DNA from: Calliopsis andreniformis
Taxonomy: Eukaryota > Arthropoda > Insecta > Hymenoptera > Andrenidae
Assembly: GCF_051401765.1 (NCBI RefSeq)
Contig: NW_027480423.1
Coordinates: 11,594,001 to 11,658,000 of the forward strand
Direction of reading: 5' to 3'
DNA: 64,000 nucleotides
The notes beneath the pieces are model-generated. The model made no database searches. It saw only the letters and a list, made by a program, of their open reading frames with translations, and was not told the origin of the DNA. The position numbers were made by a program, and so were the translations under genes. Numbering within the stretch: the first letter of the stretch is position 1; each line of letters opens with the position of its first letter. Positions 27,005 to 37,819 of this stretch are shown here, piece by piece.

Positions 27005-30000
27005 GAATAATTGCAACCAGTGTGAATGTAATGGTCATTTCTACGTTCCGGGCAACCTAGGCTTCACTATAGGGTGTTGCTCCATCAGATCGAATAGTTA
27101 GGGCCTAACAAGTCGACGCCCGAAGAACAAAATGCAATATAAATACAACAGGTTTCCATGTTGTAACAGGAATAATTGCAACCAGTGTGAATGTAACGGT
27201 CATTTCTACTTTCGTGGCAATCTAGGCTTCACTCTAGGGTGTTGCTCCACCACATCGAATAGCTGCGGCCTTAGAAGTCGACGCCAGAAGCTTAAAATAC
27301 AATATAAATACAACAGCTTTTCCATCATATAAAACGAGTAATGCAACCAGTGTGAAAGATATGGTCATCTCTACGTTCCGGGCAACATAGGCTTGACTCT
27401 ATGGCGTTGCTCCACCAGATCGAATAGTTAGGGCCTAAGAAATCATCGCCAGAAGAATAAAATACAATATAAATACAACAGGTTCTCCATCGTATAACGG
27501 GAATAATTGCAACCAGTGTGAAGTTAATGGTCATTTCTACGTTCCGGGCAACCTAGGCTTCACTATAGGGCGTTGCTCCATCAGGTCGAATAGATAGGGC
27601 CGAAGAAGTCTACGCCAGTATCACAAAATGCAATATACATACAATGGTTTTCCATGGTATAACAGGAATAATTGCAACCAGTGGGAAAGTAACAGTCATT
27701 TCTGCTTTCTGGGCAACCTAGACTTCACCCTAGGGCGTTGCTCCACCACATCGAATAACTACGGCCTTAGAAGTAAACGCCAAAAGCTTAAAAGACAATA
27801 TAAATACAACAGCATTTCCATCGTATAAAACGAGTAATTGCAACCAGTGTTAAGGTTATGGTCATATCTACGTTCCGGGCATCTTAGGCTTGACTCTAGG
27901 GCGTTGCTCCACCACATCGAATAACTACGGCCTCAGAAGTAAACGCCAGAAGCTTAAAAGACAAAATAAATACAACAGTTTTCCATCGTATAAAATGATT
28001 AATTGGAAACAGTGAGAAAGTAATGGTCATTTCTACGTTCCCGGCAACCCAGGTTTCACACTTGGGCGTTGGTTCACCGCATCGAATAGCCACGGCCTTA
28101 GAAGTCAACGCCTGAAGCATAAAATACAAGTAAATGCAACAGCTTTTCCAACGGGTAACAGGAATAATTGCAACCCCTGTGAAAGTAATGGTCATTTCTA
28201 CGTTCCGGGCAACCTAGGCTTCACTCTAGGTCGTTGCTCCACCATATCGAATAACTACGGCCTTAGAAGTAAACGCCAGAAGCTTAAAATACAATATAAG
28301 TACAACAGTTTGTCCAATCGTAGAAAATGAATAATTGCGAACAGTGTGAAAGTAATTGTCGTTTCTACGTTCCGGGCAGCATAGGCTTGACTCTATGGCG
28401 TTGCTCCACCAGATCGAATAGATAGGGCCTTAGAAGTCAACGCCAGAAGCATGAAATACAATATAAATACGACAGTTTTTCCATTGTATAGCGTGAATAA
28501 TTGCAACCATTGTGAAAGTAATGGTCATTTCTACATTCCGGGCACCCTAGGCTTCGGTCCAGGGTGTTGCTCCACCACGTCGAATAGCTACGGCCTTAGA
28601 AGTAAACGCCAGAAGCATAAAATACAATATAAGTACAACACTTTTTCCATCGAATGAAACGATTAATTGCAAACAGTGTGAAAGTAATGGTCATTTCTAC
28701 GTTACGGGCAACCTAGTTTTCACTCTAGGGCGTTGCTTCTCCACATCGAATAGCTACGGCCTTAGAAGTCAACGCCAGAAGCACAAAATACAATATAAAT
28801 ACAACAGCTTTTCCATCATATAAAACAAATAATTGCAACAAGTGTGAAAGTAATGGTCATTTCCACGTTCCGGGCAACCTAGGCTTCGCTCTAGGGCGTT
28901 GATCCACCAGTTCGAATAGTTAGGGCCTAAGAAGTCAACGCCAGAAGCACAAAATACAATATATACAACAGTCTTTCCATCGTATAAAATGAATAATTGC
29001 AAACAGTGTGAAAGTAATGGTCATTTCTACGTTCCGGGCAACCTAGGCTTTGCTCTAGGGCGTTGATCCACCAGATCGAATAGTTAGGGCCTAAGAAGTC
29101 AACGCCAGAAGCACAAAAAACAATATAAATACAACAGCTTTTTCAACCGTATAAAATGAATAATTGCAACAAGTGTGAAAGTAATGGTCATTTCTACGTT
29201 CCGGGCAACCTAGGCTTCACTCTAGGGCGTTGCTCTACTAGATCGAATAGGTAGGCCCTTAGAAGTCAAAGCCCGAAGCATAAAATACAAAATAAATAGA
29301 ACAGTCTTTCAATTCTATAAAACGAATATTTGCAACCAGTGTGAATGTGATGGTCATTTCTACGTTCCGGTCAACCTAGGCTTAACTCTAGGGCGTTGTT
29401 CCAACAGATCAAATAGTTAGGGCCTAAGAAGTCAACGCCAGAAGCATAAAATACAATATAACTACAACAGTTTTTCCATCGTATAAAACGAATAATTGCA
29501 ACCAGTGTGAAAGATATGGTCATTTCTACGTTCCGGGCAACCTAGGCTTCACTCTAGGGCGTTGCTCCACCAGATCGAATAGTTATGGCCTTAGAAGTGA
29601 ACGCCCGAAGCATAAAATACAAGATAAATAGAACAGTTTTTCCATTGTGTAAAACGAACGATTGCAACCGGTGTGAAACTTATGATCATTTCTACGTTCC
29701 GTGCAACCTAGGTTTCACTCCACGGCGCTGTTCCACCAGATGGAATAGTTAGGGCCTAAGATGTCAGCACCAGGAGAATAAAAAACAGTATAAATCCAAC
29801 AGTTTTTCCATCGTATAACAGGAGTAATTGCAACAAGTGTGAGTGTAATGGTCATTTCTACGTTCCGGGCAACCTGGGCTTCACTCTAGGGCATTGATCC
29901 AACACATCGAATAGCTACGGCCTTAGAAGTCAGCGCTTGATGCATAAAATACAATAAAAATTCAACAGTTTTACCATCGTATAAAATGAATAATTGCAAC

Positions 30001-32165
30001 AAGTGTGAAAGTTATGGTCATTTCTACGTTCCGGGCAATCCAGGCTTAACTCTAGGGCGTTGCTACACCAGATCGAATAGTTAGAGCCTAAAAAGTTAGC
30101 GCCAGAAGCATAAAATACCATATAAATACTACAGTTTTTCCATCCTATAAAGCGAATAATTGCAACCAGTATGAAAGTTATGGTCATATCTACGTATCGG
30201 GCAACCTAGGCTTCACTCTAGGGCGTTGCTCCACCGGATCGTATAGCTAGGGCCTTAGAAGTCAAAGCCCGAAACATAAAATACAATAAAAATACAACAG
30301 TTTTTCCATCGTATAACTGGAATAATTGCAGCCAGTGTGAAAGTGATGGTCATTTCTACGTTCCGGGCAACCTAGGCTTCACTCTAGGGCGTCGGTCCAC
30401 CAGACCCAATAGTTAGGGCCTAACAAGTCAACGCCAGAAGCACCAAATACAAAATAAATACAACAGTTTTTCCATCGTATAAAACGAATAATTGCAGCCA
30501 GTGTGAAGGTAATGGCCATTTCTACGTTCCGGTCACCCAAGACTTAACTCTGAGGCATTGCTCCACCAGATCGAATACATAGGGCCTTAGAAGTCAACGC
30601 CAGAAGCATAAAGTACAATAAAAATCCAATAGTTTTTCCATCGTATAACGGGAGTAATTGCAGCCAGTGTGAAAGTGATGGTCATTTCTACGATACGGTC
30701 AACCTAGGCTTGACTCTAGGCTGTTGCTCGACCAGATCGAAGAGTTAGGGCCTGAGAAGTCAACGCCAGAAGCATAAAATACAAAATAAATGGAACAGTT
30801 TGTCCATCGTATAACAGGAATAATTACAACCAGTGTGAAAATTATGGTCATTTCTACGTTCAGGGCAACCTATGCTTCACCCTAGGGCGTTGCTCCACCA
30901 GATCGAAGAGTTAGGGCCTTAGAAGCCAACGCCCGAAGCATAAAATACAATAAAAATACATCAGTTTTTCCATCGTATTACAGGAATAATTGCAACCACT
31001 GTGAAACTGATGGTCATTCCTACGTACCGGGCAATCTAGGCTTCACTCTAGGGCGTCGCTCCACCAGATCGAATAGTTATGGCCTTAGAACTGAAGGCCC
31101 GAAGCATAAAATACAAAATAAATGGAACAGTTTCCCCATTGTGTAAAACGAACAATTGCAACCAGTGTGAAAGAGATGGTCAATTCTACGTTCCGGGCAA
31201 CCCAGGCATCACTCCAGGGCGTTGCTCCACCTGATCGAATAGGTAGGGTGAAGAAGTAAATGCTCGAAGCATAGAATAAAATAAAGATACATCAGTTTTT
31301 CCATCGTATAACAGGAATAATTGCAACCAGTGTGAAAGTTATGGTCATTTCTACGTTCCGGGCAACCTAGGCTTCACTCTAGGGCGTTGCTCTACTAGAT
31401 CGAATAGGTAGGCCCTTAGAAGTCAAAGCCCGAAGCATAAAATACAAAATAAATAGAACAGTCTTTCAATTCTATAAAACGAATATTTGCAACCAGTGTG
31501 AATGTGATGGTCATTTCTACGTTCCGGTCAACCTAGGCTTAACTCTAGGGCGTTGTTCCAACAGATCAAATAGTTAGGGCCTAAGAAGTCAACGCCAGAA
31601 GCATAAAATACAATATAACTACAACAGTTTTTCCATCGTATAAAACGAATAATTGCAACCACTGTGAAACTGATGGTCATTTCTACGTTCCGGGCAACCT
31701 AGGCTTCACTCTAGGGCGTTGCTCCACCAGATCGAATAGTTATGGCCTTAGAAGTGAACGCCCGAAGCTTAAAATACAAGATAAATAGAACAGTTTTTCC
31801 ATTGTGTAAAACGAACAATTGCAACCGGTGTGAAATTTATGATCATTTCTACGATCCGGGCAACATAGGTTTCACTCTTGGACGTTGCTCCACGATATCG
31901 AATAGCTAGGGCCTAAGAAATCATCGCCAGATGAATAAAATACAATATAAATACAACAGGTTTTCCATCGTATAACGGGAATAATTGCAACCAGTGTGAA
32001 GGTAATGGTCATTTCTGCGTTCCGGGAAACCTAGGCTTCACTATAGGGCGTTGCTCCATCAGGTCGAATAGATAGGGCCTAAGAAGTCTACGCCAGAAGC
32101 ACAAAATGCAATATACATACAACAGTTATCCATGGTATAACAGGAATAATTGCAACCAGTGTGAG
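27005..32165 (+). repeat. HOR-II copy 3
   Basis: This is nearly identical to copy 2 through to about 32165, where gtgaaggtaatgg becomes gtgagggtaatgg and the following monomer changes type. The start lies next to a tandem doublet (26860-27005 and 27026-27171) of the monomer with gggcctaacaagtcgacgcc, a likely exchange point. One base is missing near 27341 (gagtaatgcaacc instead of gagtaattgcaacc). Other differences from copy 2 are isolated substitutions, for example near 27602 and 27684. Confidence 0.86.
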
Positions 32166-33160
32166 GGTAATGGTCATTTCTACGTCCCGGGCAACATAGA
32201 CTTCACTCTAGGTCGCTGCTCCACCAGATCGAATAGTTATAGCCTAAGAAGTAAACACCAGGAGCATAAAATACAATATAAATGCAACAGCTTTACCATC
32301 GTATAACAGGAATAACAGCAACCAGTGTGAAAGTACTGGTCATTTCTACGTTCCGGGCAACCTAGGCTTCACTATAGGGCGTTGCTCCATCTGGTCGAAT
32401 AGATAGGGCCTAAGAAGTCTACGCCAGTAGCAGAAAATGCAATGTACATACAACGGTTTTGCATGGTATAACAGGAATAATTGCAACCAGTGTGAAAGTA
32501 ACAGTCATTTCTGCTTTCTGGGCAACCTAGGCTTCACTCTAGGGCGTTGCTCCACCACATCGAATAACTACGGCCTTAGAAGTAAACGCCAAAAGCTTAA
32601 AAGACAATATAAATACAACAGCATTTCCATCGTATAAAACGAGTAATTGCAACCAGTGTTAAAGTTATGGTCATATCTACGTTCCGGGCAACCTAGGCTT
32701 GACTCTAGGGCGTTGCTCCACCACATCGAATAACTACGGCCTTAGAAGTAAACGCCAGAAGCTTAAAATACAATATAAGTACAACAGTTTGTCCAATCGT
32801 AGAAAATGAATAATTGCGAACAGTGTGAAGGTAATGGTCGTTTCTACATTCCGGGCACCCTAGGCTTCACTCTAGGGCGTTGCTTCAACACATCGAATAG
32901 CTACGGCCTTAGAAGTAAACGCCTGAAGCATACAATACTATATAAATACAACAGCTTTTCCGTCGTATAAAATGAATAATTGCAAACAGTGTGAAAGTAA
33001 TGGTCGTTTCTACGTTCCGGGCAACCTAGGCTTTACTCTTGGGCGTGGCTCCACCACATCGAAACCTACGACCTACGAAGTCAACGCCAGAAGCATAAAA
33101 TACATTATAAATACAACTGTTTTGCCCTCGTATAACAGGAATAATTGCAACCTGTGTGAA
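32166..33160 (+). repeat. HOR-II-related tail next to the inversion
   Basis: Six monomers lead up to the junction. The part from about 32437 to 32700 matches the HOR-II marker segment at 17679 and 27628. A switch near 32750 then skips two monomers to a segment like 18315 (acagtttgtccaatcg, aattgcgaacagtg). The last monomers (32870-33160) are more divergent, with variants such as ggcgtggctccacc, cgaaacctacgacc and gttttgccctcg. The final monomer stops at consensus position 149. Confidence 0.8.
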
Positions 33161-33192
33161 TGCGAAGCGTTATTTTTATAATTATTTATTAT
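33161..33192. other. Inversion junction with 32-bp AT-rich filler
   Basis: Left of this point the satellite is in + orientation, right of it in - orientation. The left side stops at consensus position 149 (after gtgtgaa) and the right side starts at inverted consensus position 135 (aattattcg). The 32 bp between do not match the satellite at either end: tgcgaagcgttattttt, then an AT-only run. The 11-mer ttataattatt occurs at 33176-33186 and again at 33189-33199, the second copy extending into the inverted satellite. Each contains the palindrome ataattat. The pair gaataatt (33139-33146) and aattattc (33193-33200) forms the tips of a large inverted repeat with a 46-bp spacer. This looks like end joining with templated filler, or fold-back template switching. 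Confidence 0.9.
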
Positions 33193-34828
33193 AATTATTC
33201 GTTTTATACAATGGAAAGACTGTTCTGTTTATTTTGTATTTTATGCTTCGGGCTTTGACTTCTAAGGCCCTACCTGTTCGATCTGGTGGAGGAACGCCCT
33301 AGAGTTAAACCTAGGTTACCCGGAACGTAGAAATGACCAGTAATTTCACAATGTTTGCAATTATTCGTTTTATACGATGGAAAAACTGTAGTACTTATTT
33401 TGTATTTGGTGCTTCTGGCGTTGACTTCTTAGGCCCTAACTATTCGATCTGGTGGAACAACGCCATAGAGTGAAACGTAGGTTGCCCGGAACATAGAAAT
33501 GACCATTACATTCACACTGGTTGCAATTATTCCTGTTATACGACGGAAAAACTGTTTTATTTTTATTGTATTTTATTCTTCTAGCGTTGATTTCTAAGTG
33601 CCTAGCTATTCGATCTGGTGGAGCAACGCCCTAGCGTGATGCCTAGGTTGACCGGAACGTAGAAATGACCATAACTTTCATACTGGTAGCAATTATTCGT
33701 TATATACAATGGAAAAACTGTTCTATTTATTTTGTATTTTATGCTTCTGGCGTTGATTTCTAAGTGCCTAGCTATTCGATCTGGTGGAGCAACATCCTAG
33801 AGTGAAGCCTGGGCTGCCCGGAACGTAGAAATGACCATCGCTTTCACACTGGTTGCAATTATTCCGGTTATACGATGGAAAGACTCTTGTATATTTATTG
33901 TATTTTATGCTTGGGCGCTGACTTCTATGGCCCTACCTATTCGATCGGTTGGAGGAACACCGTACAGTGAAGCCTAGGTTGCCCGGAACGTGGACATGAC
34001 CATAATCTTCTCATAGGTTGCAATTATTCGTTTTATACGATGGAAGAACTGTCGTATTTATATTGTATTTTATGTTTCTGACGTTGACTTCTAAGGCCGT
34101 AGCTATTGGATGTGGTGGAGCAACGCCCTAGAGTGACGCTTAGGTTGCCCGGAACGTAGAAATGACCATTACTTTCACACTGTTTGCAATTATTCATTTA
34201 TACGATGGAAAATCTGTTGCATCTTTATTGTATTTTATGCTTCTGGCGTTGACTTCTAAGCCCCTTACTATTCGATCTGGTGGAGCAACGCCCTAGAGTG
34301 AAGCCTAGGTTGCCCGGTACGTAGAAAAGAACCATTACCTTCACGCTTGTTGCAATTATTCCTGTTACTCGATGAAAAAGCTGTTGTATTTCTTATTGCG
34401 TTTTATGCTTCAGGCGTTGACTTCTAAGGCCGTAGCTATTCGATGTGGCGGAGCAACGCCCTTGAGTGAAGCCTAGGTTGGCCGGAACGTAGAAATGACC
34501 ATAACTTTCACACTGGTTGCAATTATTCGCCTTATGCGATGGAAAAACTGTTGTATTTATATTGTATATTATGCTTCTGGAGTTGACTTCTTAGGTCCTA
34601 ACTATTCGATCTGGTGGAGCAACGCCCTAGAGTGAAGCCTAGGGTGCCCGGAACGTAGAAATGAACATTACTTTCACACGGGTTTCAATTATCCGTTTTA
34701 TACGACGGAAAAACTGTTGTATTTAGTTTGTATTTGATGTTTCTGGCGTTGACTTCTTAGGCCCTACCTATTCGATCTGGTCGTGCAACGCCATATAGTG
34801 AAAGGCAGGTAGCCCGGAACGTAGAAAT

Positions 34829-34867
34829 CTCCATTACATTCACACTGGTTGCAATTATTCCTGTTAT
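34829..34867 (-). repeat. Truncated 39-bp monomer, site 1
   Basis: After 39 bp of a monomer (from the ccattacattcac segment, here with ct for ga at its start) the sequence jumps from cctgttat directly to gaccattactttcac, losing 127 bp. The bases AT are shared at both edges. This site differs from the other five by reading cctgttat instead of ccttttat and by keeping gcaattattc. Confidence 0.85.
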
Positions 34868-35100
34868 GACCATTACTTTCACACTGTTTGCAATTATTCA
34901 TTTTATACGATGGAAAAGCTGTTGTATTTATATTGTATTTAATGCTTCTGCCGTTGACTTCTAAGTCCGTAACAATTAGATGTGGTGGAGCAACACCCTA
35001 GAGTGATGCATAGGTTGCCCGGAAAGTAGAAATGACCATAACTTTCATACTGGTTGCAATTATTCGTTTTATACGATGAAAAAACTGTTGTATTTATTAT

Positions 35101-35497
35101 GTATTTGGTGCTTCTGGCGTTGACTTCTTAGGCCATAACTATTCCATCTGGTGGAGCAACGCCATAGAGTGAAACGTAGGTTGCCCGGAACGTAGAAATG
35201 ACCATTATATTCACACCAGTTGCAATTATTCCTGCTATACGATGGAAAAACTGTTGTATTTATATTGTATATTATGCTTCTGGAGTTGACTTCTTAGGTC
35301 CTAACTATTCGATCTGGTGGAGCAACGCCTTAGAGTGAAGCGTAGGGTGCCCGGAACGTAGAAATGAACATTACTTTCACACTGGTTGCAATTATTCATT
35401 TTATACGATGGAAAAGCTGTTGTATTTATATTGTATTTAATGCTTCTGGCGTTGAATTCTAATGCCGTAGCAATTCGGTGTGGTGGAGCAACGCCCT
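35101..35497 (-). repeat. 397-bp block also found at 39954-40350
   Basis: The two blocks share gtatttggtgcttctgg, caccagttgcaattattc, gtatattatgcttctgg, gaagcgtagggtgccc and gtagcaattcggtgtgg in the same order, 4853 bp apart (29 monomers plus 39 bp). Only one or two mismatches are visible. The extra 39 bp is accounted for by the truncated monomer lying between them. Confidence 0.78.
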
Positions 35498-37819
35498 AGA
35501 GTGAAGCCTAGGGTGCCCGGAGAGTAGAAATGACCATTACTTTCACACTGGTTGCTATTATTCGTTTTATACGATGGAAAAACAGTTGTATTTATTTTGT
35601 ATTTGGTGCTTCTGGCGTTGACTTCTTAGGCCCTAACTATTCGATCTGGTGGAGCAACGCCATAGAGTGAAGCCTAGGTTGCCCGGAACGTAAAAATTAA
35701 CATAACTTTCACACTGGTTGCAATTATTCATTTTATACAATGGAAAACTGTTCTATTTAATTTGTATTTTATGCTTCTGGCGTTGCCTTCTAAGGTCCTA
35801 GCTATTCGATCTCGTGAGGCAACGTTCAAGAGTGAAGCGTATGTTGCCCGAAACGTAGAAATGACCATTACCTTCACACTGGTTGCAGTTATTCCTGTTA
35901 TACGATGGTAAAACTGTTGCATCTCTATTGTATTTTATGTTTCGTGCGCTGACTTCTATGGCGCTAACTATTCGATCTAGAGAAGCGACGCCCTAGAGTG
36001 AAGCCTAAGTTGCCCGGAACGTAGAAATGACCATACCTTTCACTCTGGTTGCAACTATTCCTGTTATACGATGGAAAAGGTGTTGTATTTATATTGTATT
36101 TTATGCTTCTGGCGCTGAATTCTCAGGCCCTAACTATTCAATCTGGCGGAGCAACGCCCTAGAGTGAAGCCTAGGTTGCCCGAAACGTAGAAATGACCAT
36201 CACTTTCACACTGGTTGCAATTGTTCCTGTTATACGATGGACAAACTGTTGCATTTTTATTGTATTTTATGCTTCTGGCGCTGAATTCTCAGGCCGTAAC
36301 TATTCGATCTGGCGGAGCAACACCCTAGAGTGAAGCCTAGGTTGCCCGAAACGTAGAAATGACCATCACTTTCACACTGGTTGCAATTGTTCCTGTTATA
36401 CGATGGAAAAGGTGTTGTATTTATATTGTATTTTATGCTTCTGGCGTTGAATTCTAAGTCCCTAACTATTTGATCTGGTGAAGCAACTCCGTAGAGCGAA
36501 GCCTAGGTTGCCCGGGGCGTAGTAATTACCATTACTTTCACACTGGTTGCAATTATTCCTGTTATACGATGGAAAAACTGTTGCATCTTTATTGTATTTT
36601 ACGTCTCGGGCGCTGACTTCTAAGGCCCTAACTATTGGATCTGGTGGAGCTACGCCCTAGAGTGAAGACTAGGTTGCCCGGAACGTAGAAATGACCGTAC
36701 CTTTCACTCTGGTTACAATATATTCCTGTTATACGATGGAAAAACTGTTGTACTTTTATTGTATTTTATGCTTTGGGCGTTGACTTCTAAGGCCCTCGTT
36801 ATTCGATCTGGTGGAGCAACGCCGTAGAGTGACGACTAGATGCCCCGGAACGTAGAAATGACCATTACTGTCACAATGTTTGCAATTATTCATTTTATAC
36901 GATGGAAAAACTGTTGTACTTATATTGTATTTTATTCTTCTGGCGTTGACTTCTTAGGCCCTAACTATTCGATCTGGTGGAACAACGGCCTAGGGTGAAG
37001 CCTAGGTTGCCCGGAACGTAGCAATGACCATTACGATCACACTGTTTGCAAATATACATTATATACGATGGAAAAGCTGTTGTACTTATATTGTATTTTA
37101 TTCTTCTGGCGTTGATTTCTAAGTCCCTAGCTATTCGATCTGGTGGAGCAACGCCCTAAAGTTAAACCTAGGTTACCCGGAACGTAGAAATGACCAGTAC
37201 TTTCACAATGTTTGCAATTATTCATTTAACATGATGGAAAAACTGTTGTACTTATATTGTATTTTATTCTTCGGGCGTTGACTTCTTAGGCCCTAACTAC
37301 TCGATCTGGTGGAACAACGCCCTAGAGGGAAGCCTAGGTTGCCCGGGACGTAGCAATGACCATTACCTTCACACTGGTTGCAATTATTCCTGTTATACGA
37401 TGGAAAAACTGTTCTATTTATTTTGTATTTTATGCTTCGGGCGTCGACTTCTAAGGCCTTAACTATTCGGGCTGGTGGAGCAACATCCTAGAGTTTAACC
37501 TAGGTTACCCGGAACGTAGAAATGACCAGTACTTTCACACCGTTAGCAGTTATTCCTGTTATACGATATAAAGACTGTTGCATCTTTATTGTGTTTTATG
37601 CTTCTGCCGTTGACTGCTAAGGCCCTAGCCTTTCGATATGATGGAGCAACGCCCTAGAGTGAAGCCCAGGTTGCTCGGAATGTTGAACTGTCCATAACTT
37701 TCATACTGGTTGCAATTATTCGTTTCATACGATGGAAAAACTGTTGTATTTATATTGCATTTTATGCTTCGGGCGTTGACTTCTAAGGTCCTAACCATTC
37801 AATCTGTTGGAGCAAGGCC

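Larger units (their letters stand above)
1..33160 (+). repeat. 166-bp satellite array, forward-oriented block
   Basis: Tandem monomers follow each other head to tail without interruption for about 200 copies. The motif cgttccgggcaacctaggct recurs at 1, 167, 333, 499 and 665, an exact 166-bp step, and the register holds to the junction at 33160 apart from 1-4 bp indels. Monomers differ from one another by scattered substitutions (roughly 80-95% identity by eye), while copies separated by a higher-order period are almost identical. A 166-bp unit is close to the length of DNA in a chromatosome and is common among centromeric satellites of plants and animals; the centromeric role is inference. 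No mobile element, gene or unrelated spacer interrupts the block. I do not recognise the family. Confidence 0.98.
33193..37819 (-). repeat. Diverged satellite next to the inversion
   Basis: About 28 monomers carry many private variants and no long internal repeat. Exceptions are a local pair at about 36110-36440 (gctgaattctcaggcc, tctggcggagcaac; 166 bp apart) and a block at 35101-35497 shared with 39954-40350. Single-base indels are common, for example gtagaaaagaaccattacc near 34323. The lack of near-identical copies suggests this stretch has escaped recent homogenisation. Confidence 0.8.

Noticed and set aside
1..33160. CRISPR array
   Set aside because: Repeats are 166 bp, contiguous and have no unique spacers; unit length and variability do not fit.
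1..33160. Left block being a long palindromic copy of the right block
   Set aside because: The two blocks share the monomer family only. I found no long series of rare variants that is mirrored across the junction, so this is not a recent palindrome.
33161..33192. Transposon or LTR insertion at the inversion
   Set aside because: Only 32 bp, no terminal inverted repeats or target-site duplication of flanking satellite, and no coding capacity.
33170..33199. Replication origin or promoter (AT-rich run with TATA-like sequence)
   Set aside because: A single 30-bp AT stretch at a rearrangement breakpoint, with no associated transcript, motif array or gene; filler DNA explains it better.
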